From: Nocardioides aromaticivorans
Lineage (GTDB): Bacteria; Actinomycetota; Actinomycetes; Propionibacteriales; Nocardioidaceae
NCBI RefSeq assembly: GCF_013408525.1
Contig: NZ_JACBZM010000001.1
Span: forward strand, 3,100,001-3,164,000
DNA: 64,000 bases
Direction of reading: 5' to 3'
The stretch's first letter is position 1, and every line of letters begins with the position of its first letter. The notes beneath the pieces were generated by a model, which did not search any database, had not been told where the DNA came from, and saw only the letters and a program-made list of their open reading frames with translations. Both the position numbers and the translations under genes were made by a program. This document shows positions 16,233-23,164 of this stretch, one piece after another.

Positions 16233-16310
16233 CTAGAATGAATTTCAGAAATGGTCTTCCGTCTATCGCTCGGCGGTGTTAGCGTCGTCACTAGAATTCA
16301 TTTCAATTCT
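16233..16310. promoter_or_regulatory. AT-rich IclR operator/promoter region
   Basis: Two near-identical 15-bp boxes, CTAGAATgaATTTCA (16233-16247) and CTAGAATtcATTTCA (16291-16305), start 58 bp apart. The second lies within the perfect inverted repeat AGAATT-N6-AATTCT (16293-16310). Such AT-rich symmetry is rare here, and the site sits 19 bp before the IclR start, so autoregulation by IclR is likely. Confidence 0.6.
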
Positions 16311-16328
16311 TGGCTGTGGGAGGTAGCG

Positions 16329-17153
16329 ATGTCGGCACTCGCGATGGAGCAGGCGGACGTCACGACGAGTACGACGACGCGCGAGCTGCCGCCGTCGATG
16401 GTCGAGCGGATGACGCTGATCCTCGACCTGTTCACCGAGCGGCAGACCTGGCTGACGCTGGAGGAGATCGCCCGCTCGACGGGCCTCCCGCGCTCCACCG
16501 CGCACCGCATCCTCGACCAGCTGGTCCGCCTCGACTGGCTCGAGCACGCCTCGGTCGGCTACGGGCTCGGCCGCCGCTCGCTCGTCCTGGGCGGGGGGTC
16601 AGCCGAGCACGCGGACCTCCGCTCCGCGGCATCGCCGTACCTCCACGACCTGCTGCTGCGCACCGGCGCCGTGATCCACCTCGGCGTCCTCGAGGGCGCG
16701 CGGGTCACCTACCTCGACAAGCTCGGCGGCCGCTTCGCGACCACCGTGCCCTCGCGGGTCGGCGGCTCCGCGCCCGCGCACTGCACCGGCCTCGGCAAGG
16801 CGATGCTCGCCTGGCTCGAGCCCGAGCACGTCGACGCGCTGGTGGGGGAGGAGCTCCGGCCCCGCACCCCCTCGACGATCCCCGGTCTCGAGAAGCTCCA
16901 CGTCGAGCTCGCCCGGATCCGGGCGCGGTCGGGGCTCGCGCTGGAGCGGGGCGAGTGCTTCCCCGACATCGCCTGCGTGGCCGCCGCGGTGCGCGGGCCG
17001 CGAGGTCCGGTCGGCGCGATCTCGATCGTCGCCGCGGCAGGTACGGCGCTCGAGCGGGTCGCGCCGCTGGTGCTCGACGCCACGCGGCGCATCGCTGCCG
17101 ACCTGTTCCCGGACGTGGATCCGTTGAGTCGGCGGTTGCACGTCGTGGACTGA
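16329..17153 (+). CDS. IclR-family transcriptional regulator
   Basis: 274 residues from ATG 16329 with GGGAGG upstream. N-terminal winged helix: LTLEEIARSTGLPRSTAHRILDQLVRLDWLE. C-terminal GAF-like effector domain: HCTGLGKAMLAWL and later GECFPDIACVAAAVRGPRGPVGAISI, both standard IclR signatures. It is divergent from the luciferase-like/SnoaL pair and near KshA-type genes, so it probably governs a catabolic operon. Effector unknown. Confidence 0.92.
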   Translation: MSALAMEQADVTTSTTTRELPPSMVERMTLILDLFTERQTWLTLEEIARSTGLPRSTAHRILDQLVRLDWLEHASVGYGLGRRSLVLGGGSAEHADLRSAASPYLHDLLLRTGAVIHLGVLEGARVTYLDKLGGRFATTVPSRVGGSAPAHCTGLGKAMLAWLEPEHVDALVGEELRPRTPSTIPGLEKLHVELARIRARSGLALERGECFPDIACVAAAVRGPRGPVGAISIVAAAGTALERVAPLVLDATRRIAADLFPDVDPLSRRLHVVD

Positions 17154-17253
17154 GGGAGTTTCACCGGCCGGCCGGTGAAACTCCCGCGCTGGGACGACAG
17201 AACTCACGCTTGGACGACGAAGTTTCATCGTCCAAGCGTGAGTTTCGTCGTCC
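17154..17253 (+). repeat. Palindrome-hairpin composite, copy 1 (solo)
   Basis: Immediately after the IclR stop comes a perfect 32-bp palindrome (arm GGGAGTTTCACCGGCC, 17154-17185). A second structure follows: a 26-bp stem (17192-17217 with 17228-17253, two mismatches) containing ACTCACGCTTGGACGA, around a 10-nt loop. The same composite flanks the nuclease gene at 21258 in inverted orientation. Here it lies alone between convergent genes and could also act as a two-way terminator. Confidence 0.9.
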
Positions 17254-17278
17254 AGGCTGGCCCCGCCGCGTCGGCGGA

Positions 17279-18070
17279 TCAGTCGTGCGGCACCAGCAGC
17301 CGCATGACCTTCTCGGTCCCGGCCACCAGCCGCGCCCGATCCGCCGAGGAGCGCATCTCGACGATCGCCTCGTTGCCGCTCACCACGTGCACCGGTCCAT
17401 GGGGGAGCGCGACCAGGCCCTCCCGAGCGACGTCGACCGGCTCGGAGACGTGCATGCCGGGCACGTCGAAGTTCAGCCCGGCCCGCTCCATCGCGGGGGT
17501 CCGGGTCACGCCGAGCACGAGCTCGAGCACGTCGACGCCGTACTCCCGCAGCTCGGCCCACAGGCCCTCGGCGAAGATCCGGCCGAACGCCTTGACCCCG
17601 CCGTAGACGCCCTCGGTCGACGTACCGACGTAGCCGGCGAGGGAGCCGACGAGCAGGATCCCGCCGCGGCCGCGCTCGCGCATGGGTACGGCGTAGTGGT
17701 GCACCAGCGCCAGCATCGCGGTGATGTTCAGGTCGATCACCGAGGCGAACCCGTCGAGCGTGCCGCGCGTGAAGGCCCGGCCGTGGGTGTTGGCGCCGGC
17801 GTTGTAGACCAGGAGCCCGACCTCGACGTCCGCGGTCGCGGCGGTGATCTCGCCGATCGCGCCGGGCGCGGTCAGGTCGGTGGCGACCGTGCGCACCTCC
17901 ACCCCGAGCTCGCGGAGCCGTGCAGCGGTCGACTCCAGCGGCCCGGGCGTGCGGGCGACGAGGACGAGGTTGACGCCCGAACCCGCCAACTCTCGGGCGA
18001 ATTCAGCGCCGACGCCCTCCGAGCCGCCGGCGATGACGGCCCAGGGGCCGTACGGGGACAGGTCAGTCAT
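17279..18070 (-). CDS. Short-chain dehydrogenase/reductase
   Basis: 263 residues. Cofactor loop AVIAGGSEGVGAEFA (a variant of TGxxxGxG), NAG segment VYNAGANTH, catalytic Ser in LLVGSLAG and Tyr-x3-Lys in VYGGVKAF. Arg40-type residues after strand 2 (VARTPG) suggest NADP(H). It is last in a minus-strand unit behind kshA and a small Cys protein, overlapping the latter by 8 bp. Substrate inferred only as a pathway intermediate. Confidence 0.88.
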   Translation of the reverse strand: MTDLSPYGPWAVIAGGSEGVGAEFARELAGSGVNLVLVARTPGPLESTAARLRELGVEVRTVATDLTAPGAIGEITAATADVEVGLLVYNAGANTHGRAFTRGTLDGFASVIDLNITAMLALVHHYAVPMRERGRGGILLVGSLAGYVGTSTEGVYGGVKAFGRIFAEGLWAELREYGVDVLELVLGVTRTPAMERAGLNFDVPGMHVSEPVDVAREGLVALPHGPVHVVSGNEAIVEMRSSADRARLVAGTEKVMRLLVPHD

Positions 18071-18371
18071 GGAGTGCCTCCGGGTTGGTCCTCAGGGGTT
18101 CGTCGGACTGCACCTCGAGCTCGCCCCGCACAGCAGCCTCGCGGACCGAGGCCCGCAACGCCGAGCAACCCGGGAAGGCGTTGCGGTTGGGGCGCTCGGA
18201 CCGGGCTGTCGTCGTACGACGCTCGACGCACCGCTCCAGCGCGGCCGCGGTCCACTGCAGGGTCGACTGGTCCCAGCTGCTCTTGCGGGCGAGGACCTCC
18301 GCACCGCACGTCAGGCAGGAGACCGGCTGCATCGGTGCGGTCTCGAGGCGCACGTCCTGCCGCGGGCTCAT
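18063..18371 (-). CDS. Small Cys-containing protein downstream of kshA, function unknown
   Basis: 102 residues from ATG 18371, overlapping the kshA stop (ATGA). It has one CLTCGAEVLARK motif (C-x2-C) followed by SSWDQSTLQWTAAALERC and FPGCSALRASV. Four cysteines could bind one metal or an Fe-S cluster, as a ferredoxin-like partner would. Very tight spacing on both sides supports a real gene working with the oxygenase. I do not recognise the family. Confidence 0.6.
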   Translation of the reverse strand: MSPRQDVRLETAPMQPVSCLTCGAEVLARKSSWDQSTLQWTAAALERCVERRTTTARSERPNRNAFPGCSALRASVREAAVRGELEVQSDEPLRTNPEALHD

Positions 18372-19510
18372 GACTGCCGTGCGGAGCGGGCGGCCAGGTT
18401 CTGCTCGACCTCGGACCGCCACGCCTCGTTCGGCCGCGTGGTGTCGATCTCGAACTCGAAGCGGTCGGTCATCTCCGGCGTCACGTCGGCGGCGTCGACG
18501 TAGAACTGCTGGTACCACCGCCGCAGCTGGTAGACCGGCCCGTCCTCCTCGCACAGCAGCGGGTTGTCGATGCGCGCCTTGTTCTTCCAGATCGCGACGT
18601 CCTGCTCGAAGCCGTACTTGATGAAGGCCCCCGTCTTCGCGGCCATCAGGTCGGCCTCCTCGTCGGAGATGCCCTCCTTCTTCTCCACGATGATCCCGTA
18701 CTGCAGCACGAAGGAGTTCTCGTCGATCGGGTAGTGGCAGTTGATCAGGATCGTGTCCACGTCGAGGTCCTCGTAGTGGTAGGTCACCTCGTCGATCATG
18801 AAGCTGGGCCCGTGGTACGCCGCCACGCTCGTCGTGCCGAGCACGGCCGGGCTGCTCTTCGAGGGCCGGGCCGGACGGACGTCCTCGCGGCCGGCGCCGT
18901 TCATGTACTGGTAGGCGCTGGTGCCCTCGAAGACGTTCTTGAAGTACGTCGGGAACGAGTAGTGGATGTAGAAGAAGTGCGCCATGTCCACGACGTTGTC
19001 GACGATCTCGCGGCAGTTGGCGCCCTCGATCACGGTCTCGTACCAGAGCCAGTCGGTCCAGCGCTCGTCCTCGACCTGGGGGATCCGCGGGATCGTCACG
19101 TCGGCCGGGGGCGGGTTGCCCTCCGGGTCGTTCCAGACGAACACCATGCCGTCCTGCACCATGGTCGGCCACGCCGCCGTACGGGCACGCAGCGGGACGC
19201 GGCGCGCGTAGGGGATCTGCTTGCAGCGACCGTCGCCGCCCCAGCGCCAGTCGTGGAACGGGCAGGCGATCTCGTTGCCCTTGACCTCGCCCTGCGACAG
19301 GTCGCCGCCCATGTGGCGGCAGTAGGCGTCGAGGACGTTGAGCTCGCCGTCCGCGCCGGCGAAGACCACCAGCTTCTGCCCGAACGCGTTGACCTGGTGG
19401 GGCTTGCCGTCGGCGAGGTCGCGGGCGAGGCCGAGGCAGTGCCAGCCGCGCGCGAACCGGCGCGGGCCCGCGTCCACCTCGATCTGCCGGACCTGATCAG
19501 TGCTCGTCAT
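18368..19510 (-). CDS. kshA: Rieske non-heme iron oxygenase, KshA-like (3-ketosteroid 9-alpha-hydroxylase oxygenase type)
   Basis: 380 residues. Rieske ligands Cys64/His66 (YCRHMGGD) and Cys83/His86 (CPFHDWRWGGDGRC). Mononuclear iron ligands are probably His178 and His183 (DNVVDMAHFFYIHY) and Asp304 (FEQDVAIWKNK). The order and wording of these segments match KshA, the oxygenase of steroid ring opening, which needs the reductase KshB (not in this window). Another Rieske substrate is possible, so the symbol is by similarity. A shared 13-bp motif lies 44 bp upstream. Confidence 0.82.
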   Translation of the reverse strand: MTSTDQVRQIEVDAGPRRFARGWHCLGLARDLADGKPHQVNAFGQKLVVFAGADGELNVLDAYCRHMGGDLSQGEVKGNEIACPFHDWRWGGDGRCKQIPYARRVPLRARTAAWPTMVQDGMVFVWNDPEGNPPPADVTIPRIPQVEDERWTDWLWYETVIEGANCREIVDNVVDMAHFFYIHYSFPTYFKNVFEGTSAYQYMNGAGREDVRPARPSKSSPAVLGTTSVAAYHGPSFMIDEVTYHYEDLDVDTILINCHYPIDENSFVLQYGIIVEKKEGISDEEADLMAAKTGAFIKYGFEQDVAIWKNKARIDNPLLCEEDGPVYQLRRWYQQFYVDAADVTPEMTDRFEFEIDTTRPNEAWRSEVEQNLAARSARQS

Positions 19511-19666
19511 GGGCCGAGTGTGGGTCGGGCCGCACGATGTGCGCCGCCGCCGGTCCCACTCACCGGTAGCCTGCTGGAACGCCGGAGCGGGTGCGGGCCC
19601 AAGATGGTCGTCGGCCCCTACCGCAGGGTGCCCGACCAGACCACCCGACCAGATCAGGAGAGACGC
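19511..19666. promoter_or_regulatory. Divergent kshA / tetR promoter region with shared motif
   Basis: The motif TCCCACTCACCGG at 19554-19566 (CCGGTGAGTGGGA toward kshA) lies 44 bp before the kshA start, the same distance as before the ABC transporter operon. AGGAGA at 19656-19661 is the ribosome-binding site for the tetR GTG start. No AT-rich -10 box stands out. Confidence 0.5.
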
Positions 19667-20305
19667 GTGGCTCGTATCGCCGAGGCCCGGAAGCCCGCCG
19701 AGCCGGTCTCCGAGGAGCAGAAGGACCGCTACCGCCGGATCCTCCGTGCCGCCAGCAAGCTGGGCGCCGAGCACGGCCTGGAGCGGATGCAGATGAACGA
19801 CGTGGCCAAGGAGGCCGGCGTCGCGATCGCCACGCTCTACCGCTACTTCCCGTCCAAGACCGACCTCTTCGTCGGCGTCCTCCACTCGCAGATCCAGCAC
19901 CTCAGCTCCGGCTCCGGGTCCGGGTCGGGCGTGGTCGCGGCAGCGCCCGCGGGCGAGCGGGCCGCCGCGGTCGCCGAGGTGCTGATCGGCGCGGGTCGCG
20001 GCATGCTCGCGCGTCCCCAGCTCGCGATGGCGATGCTGCAGGCCAACAACGCCGCGCAGCTGCAGGGCGGACGCGAGTACACCGAGGCCAACGCCGCCTT
20101 CCACGGCGTCCTGCTGCGCGCCCTCGGCGTCACCGAGCCCGACGACGAGGACTACCGGATGGTCCGGATCACCGAGCAGACCTGGTACGGCGTCCTGGTC
20201 TCCGTGCTCAACGGCGTGATCACGATCGACCAGGCCGACGCCGACATCCGCCTCGCGGCCCGCCTCCTGCTCGGACCCCGGTACGACGAGGGATCGGCCT
20301 CGTGA
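19667..20305 (+). CDS. TetR-family transcriptional regulator, KstR-like
   Basis: 212 residues from GTG 19667. Helix-turn-helix MNDVAKEAGVAIATLYRYFPSKTDLF. The C-terminal part, with a Ser/Gly linker after the HTH, resembles KstR-type ligand domains (WYGVLVSVLNGVITIDQADADIRLAARLLLG). Divergent from kshA and overlapping the downstream SDR (GTGA). KstR regulators sense CoA thioesters of steroid metabolites; the same is inferred here. It is a candidate binder of the shared 13-bp motif. Confidence 0.88.
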   Translation: MARIAEARKPAEPVSEEQKDRYRRILRAASKLGAEHGLERMQMNDVAKEAGVAIATLYRYFPSKTDLFVGVLHSQIQHLSSGSGSGSGVVAAAPAGERAAAVAEVLIGAGRGMLARPQLAMAMLQANNAAQLQGGREYTEANAAFHGVLLRALGVTEPDDEDYRMVRITEQTWYGVLVSVLNGVITIDQADADIRLAARLLLGPRYDEGSAS

Positions 20306-21102
20306 GCGGCCCGCTGCGGACGGTCGTCGTCACCGGGGCCGCCTCCGGCATCGGCGCCACCACCGCGTCCCTGCTGCGCTCCCGGGGTGATCGGGTCATC
20401 GGGGTGGACCTGCGCGACGTCGACGTGTGCGCCGACCTGTCCACGGCGGCCGGCCGGTCGGCCGCAGTCGCCGGGGTCGCGGAGCTGGTCGGCCCGGACG
20501 CGCTGGACGGCCTCGTGACCTGCGCCGGCCTGAGCCGCGCGGGTGCCCCCCAGGTCAGCGTCAACTACTTCGGCACCGTCGACCTCGTGCTCGGCCTCCA
20601 GCCGCTGCTGGCCCGCTCCGCGGCGCCGCGCGTGGCCCTCGTCAGCTCGATCTCCTCGACCCAGCCCCACGACCCCGCCCTCGTCGAGGCCTGCCTCGCC
20701 GGCACCGAGGCGACCGCGCTGGAGCTGGCCGAGGCCGCCGTCGCCGACGGTCGCCCGCACGAGATCTACGCCTCGACCAAGGCGGCCCTGAACCGGTGGC
20801 TGCGCCGCGCCGCGGTGTCGCCCGAGTTCGCCGGAGCGGGGATCGCGGTCAACGCGGTGGCACCGGGCGTCGTACTCACACCGATGACGGAGGAGCTGGT
20901 CTCCAACCCGCAGTGGAAGGCCGTCATGGACGCCGCCGTCCCCATGCCCCTCAACGGCTACGCCCCGCCCGAGGCCATCGCCCACGCGCTGCTGTGGCTG
21001 CTCGCCCCCGAGAACACGCACATGGCCGGGCAGGTGGTCTTCGTCGACGGTGGGGCCGAGGCGCTCACGGTGGCGGTGGGAGTTTCACCGGCCGGCCGGT
21101 GA
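20302..21102 (+). CDS. SDR family oxidoreductase, 3-alpha-hydroxysteroid-dehydrogenase-like
   Basis: 266 residues from GTG 20302. TGAASGIG cofactor loop, LVTCAGLS, Ser in LVSSISST, Tyr-x3-Lys in YASTKAAL, and a long insert between Ser and Tyr (about 40 residues) as in 3-alpha-HSD/carbonyl-reductase types. Translationally coupled to tetR. The last residues (VGVSPAGR) and the stop codon are encoded by the palindrome of repeat copy 2, so the native C-terminus may have been replaced. Confidence 0.86.
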   Translation: MSGPLRTVVVTGAASGIGATTASLLRSRGDRVIGVDLRDVDVCADLSTAAGRSAAVAGVAELVGPDALDGLVTCAGLSRAGAPQVSVNYFGTVDLVLGLQPLLARSAAPRVALVSSISSTQPHDPALVEACLAGTEATALELAEAAVADGRPHEIYASTKAALNRWLRRAAVSPEFAGAGIAVNAVAPGVVLTPMTEELVSNPQWKAVMDAAVPMPLNGYAPPEAIAHALLWLLAPENTHMAGQVVFVDGGAEALTVAVGVSPAGR

Positions 21103-21155
21103 AACTCATGCTTGGACGGCGAAGTTTCGTCGTCCAAGCATGAGTTTCGTCGTCC
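21078..21155 (+). repeat. Palindrome-hairpin composite, copy 2
   Basis: The palindrome (arm GAGTTTCACCGGCC, 21080-21107) runs straight into a hairpin with 17-bp arms (21102-21118 and 21131-21147, AAACTCATGCTTGGACG), sharing the AAACTC. It is more compact than copies 1 and 3 and carries ATGC where they have ACGC; the arms co-vary (GCATGAG on the other side), so the fold is kept. Confidence 0.88.
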
Positions 21156-21171
21156 AACCATCCGCGAAGAG

Positions 21172-21205
21172 TCCACAACCGCTTTCGGCGGGCTGGTTCT
21201 CCACA
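21172..21205. promoter_or_regulatory. Two TCCACA boxes upstream of nuclease gene A
   Basis: TCCACA occurs at 21172-21177 and 21200-21205 (within TTCTCCACA), 28 bp apart and 53 bp before the ATG. The nuclease gene of cassette B has the same hexamer twice in its leader, there as an inverted repeat. This points to a common control site, possibly for the encoded winged-helix domain. Confidence 0.4.
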
Positions 21206-21257
21206 AGCTGTACGACGTCCAGAGGACTGGCCGGTCCGCGTTGCTGATGCTGGGCGA

Positions 21258-22193
21258 ATGATCGAGTACCTGGTCAACGACAGCGGAATCCTCCTCCGGC
21301 GTGATGCCCTTGCAGCGGGTGTCGACGACAACGCCCTCAGGCGAGGCATCGACGCGGGCTTCCTCGTTCGGATGCGGCAAGGCGTCTACGTCCTTGCCGC
21401 GGTATGGGAGCAGGCGAACGCGCTGGAGCGACATCGTCTGCTCCTCGAGGGTGTCCGGCTCCTGTACGGCGACGGCGTGGCTGCATCCCACATCAGCGGG
21501 TGTGTGGAGCAGGGCGGGCCGACGTGGGGGATGGATCTCTCGGTGGTGCACCTGACGGACCTGACCGGCAAGGGGGAGCGGAGCGTGGGCAAGGTCGTCC
21601 ACCATCGGGGCGTCTGCCTGGTATCGGACGTCACACGCGACGCCCAAGGTTGGATCACTGCACCCGCACGAACGGCGCTCGACACTGCTTGTCTGGTCAG
21701 TCAGGAGGCGGGTGTCGCCGTCGTCGACTGGTACCTCCAGAACGCGCTCACCACGATCGACGAGCTGCGACAACTGCACGAGCGGATGGCGGAGTGGCCG
21801 GGATCGATCGGGCTCCACCGCGTTCTCGGACTCGTGGACGGCAAGGCAGAGTCGGTCGGCGAGACGAGGACGAGGCTGATGTGCCGAGCCCACCGACTGC
21901 CGCCGCCAATCGCGCAGCTCGAGATCCACGACCACAACGGCCGGCTGATCGGTCGGGTCGACTTCGCGTGGCCACGGCATCGGGTGATGCTGGAGTTCGA
22001 CGGGATGGTCAAGTACCACCGCCACCGCCGTCCCGGCGAGACCATCGAGGACATGGTGATGCGTGAGAAGCAACGCGAGGACCGGCTTCGTGAGCTCACA
22101 GGCTGGACGATGGTCCGCATCACTTGGGCGGACCTGGCGCGACCCGAGGCAACGGTGGCCCGGATCCTCCGTGCGCTGCAGTCAGCAGCCTGA
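21258..22193 (+). CDS. AbiEi-like N-terminal domain fused to DUF559 (Vsr-like PD-(D/E)XK) domain
   Basis: 311 residues. The N-terminus (LLRRDALAAGVDDNALRRGIDAGFLVRMRQGVYVL) is a winged helix like AbiEi antitoxins. The C-terminus has nuclease-fold marks: Glu in ESVGETRTR, Asp in GRVDFAWP, and E-F-D in VMLEFDGMVKY, followed by an EKQREDRLRELTGW helix. No AbiEii toxin gene is adjacent. DUF559 proteins of this kind are common orphans in actinobacteria with no settled function. The gene is enclosed by inverted repeat composites. Confidence 0.82.
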   Translation: MIEYLVNDSGILLRRDALAAGVDDNALRRGIDAGFLVRMRQGVYVLAAVWEQANALERHRLLLEGVRLLYGDGVAASHISGCVEQGGPTWGMDLSVVHLTDLTGKGERSVGKVVHHRGVCLVSDVTRDAQGWITAPARTALDTACLVSQEAGVAVVDWYLQNALTTIDELRQLHERMAEWPGSIGLHRVLGLVDGKAESVGETRTRLMCRAHRLPPPIAQLEIHDHNGRLIGRVDFAWPRHRVMLEFDGMVKYHRHRRPGETIEDMVMREKQREDRLRELTGWTMVRITWADLARPEATVARILRALQSAA

Positions 22194-22197
22194 TGCT

Positions 22198-22297
22198 GGA
22201 CGACGAAACTCACGCTTGGACGATGAAACTTCGTCGTCCAAGCGTGAGTTTCTTCGTCCAAGCGCGGGAGTTTCACCGGCCGGCCGGTGAAACTCCC
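22198..22297 (-). repeat. Palindrome-hairpin composite, copy 3
   Basis: Five bases after the nuclease stop begins a 26-bp stem (22198-22223 with 22234-22259, one mismatch). A perfect 32-bp palindrome (22266-22297) follows, identical to that of copy 1. The order hairpin-then-palindrome is the mirror image of copies 1 and 2. It ends 8 bp before the stop of the convergent SDR gene. Confidence 0.9.
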
Positions 22298-22304
22298 ACC
22301 CCGC

Positions 22305-23063
22305 TCAGAAGTGAGCCTGCCCCCCATCCAACGGAATCGTCGCCCCGGTCAGGTACGCCAGGTCCGGCCCCACGAGCGCCACGACCGCACGGCCGATGTC
22401 GGCCTCGGGGTCGCCGATCCGCTTCATCGGGATCGCGGCGACGAACTCGGCCGCCTCCTCGGGGTTGTTCTCGGTCCACCACTTGAGGCCGGGGGAGAGG
22501 GCGTGCGGGGCGATGGAGTTGACCCGGATCCCGGCCGCGGCCCACTCGACCGCGGCGGTGCGGGTGAGTGAGCGGAGCGCGGTCTTGGCGGCGGCGTACG
22601 CGCCGTAGTTGGTGGGGTCCCAGCGGACCATCGCGGAGGTGACGAGGTTGACGATCGAGCCGCCGCCGGCGGCGACGAGGTGCGGGTGGGCGGCCTGCAT
22701 GAAGGCGAAGGCGGCGAAGGGGCCGGAGACGAAGCCCTTGGTGAAGTTCTTCAGGCTCATGTCGAGGAGCGGCATCATCACGCCGTCGTAGGCGTTGTTC
22801 ACCACCACGTCGAGGCGACCGAAGTCGCCGGCGATCCGGTCCACGAGCGGCGCGATCGCCTCGGTGTCGAGCAGGTCGAGCTCGTAGGCCTCGGCGCGCA
22901 CGCCGCGCTCCCGCAGCAAGGCGCAGGTCCCTTCCAGCTTGGCGAGGGTGCGGCCGACGACGGCCACGGAGACACCCTCCGACGCCAGCGCGAGGGCGAT
23001 GCCCTGGCCGACTCCCTGACCGGCTCCCGTGACGACGGCGACCTTGTCCTGCAGTGCGTTCAT
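22305..23063 (-). CDS. Short-chain dehydrogenase/reductase
   Basis: 252 residues. TGAGQGVG cofactor loop, NNAY in place of NNAG, Ser in NLVTSAMVRW and Tyr-x3-Lys in YAAAKTAL, and the closing LDGGQAHF. Basic VGRTLAK after strand 2 suggests NADP(H). Divergent from the acyl-CoA ligase gene across a 101-bp region with the shared motif, so it probably belongs to the same catabolic regulon. Confidence 0.9.
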   Translation of the reverse strand: MNALQDKVAVVTGAGQGVGQGIALALASEGVSVAVVGRTLAKLEGTCALLRERGVRAEAYELDLLDTEAIAPLVDRIAGDFGRLDVVVNNAYDGVMMPLLDMSLKNFTKGFVSGPFAAFAFMQAAHPHLVAAGGGSIVNLVTSAMVRWDPTNYGAYAAAKTALRSLTRTAAVEWAAAGIRVNSIAPHALSPGLKWWTENNPEEAAEFVAAIPMKRIGDPEADIGRAVVALVGPDLAYLTGATIPLDGGQAHF

Positions 23064-23105
23064 GCCCGCACCCTCGCCGGTACGACGCCCGCCACCGTCG
23101 ACGCG

Positions 23106-23120
23106 TCCCGGTCACCGGGA
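23106..23120. promoter_or_regulatory. Shared motif, palindromic copy between SDR and acyl-CoA ligase
   Basis: TCCCGGTCACCGGGA is symmetric except for its central base and contains CCGGTCACCGGGA, identical to the copy at 16207-16219. It ends 45 bp before the ligase start and lies 43 bp before the SDR start on the other strand, so it may serve both. Confidence 0.5.
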
Positions 23121-23164
23121 GCCGTCCACGCCCGCGCGGCGAGGGCCGCCGAATACTCCCCGCC

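Larger units (their letters stand above)
21078..22297 (+). mobile_element. Candidate repeat-bracketed nuclease cassette A
   Basis: The 1220-bp unit reads palindrome - hairpin - gene - hairpin - palindrome, with the two composites (21078-21155 and 22198-22297) in inverted orientation around one AbiEi/DUF559 gene. A solo copy of the composite lies 3.8 kb away at 17154. No transposase or target duplication is seen. The gene's GC is visibly lower than its neighbours (about 68% in a sample line against 73%). The layout mirrors REPtrons, where inverted REPs flank a RAYT gene. Mobility is inferred, not shown. Confidence 0.5.

Noticed and set aside
17154..17185. Resemblance of the palindrome arms (GTTTCAC and GTGAAAC) to ParB-binding parS sites
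   Set aside because: In parS the half-sites adjoin; here they are separated by 12 bp of CCGG-rich sequence, so the spacing is wrong for ParB.
21196..21205. Replication origin suggested by a DnaA-box-like TTCTCCACA
   Set aside because: A single near-match without a box cluster, AT-rich unwinding region or dnaA/dnaN genes does not support an origin.
21258..22193. AbiE-type toxin-antitoxin pair
   Set aside because: The N-terminus is AbiEi-like, but no AbiEii nucleotidyltransferase gene follows here or at the second locus; the flanking genes are SDRs, an amidase and a lipoprotein gene.
21061..22307. CGCTCA on both sides of cassette A as a target-site duplication
   Set aside because: The copies lie at unequal distances (10 and 4 bp) from the repeat ends and fall in coding sequence of unrelated SDR genes, so coincidence is more likely.
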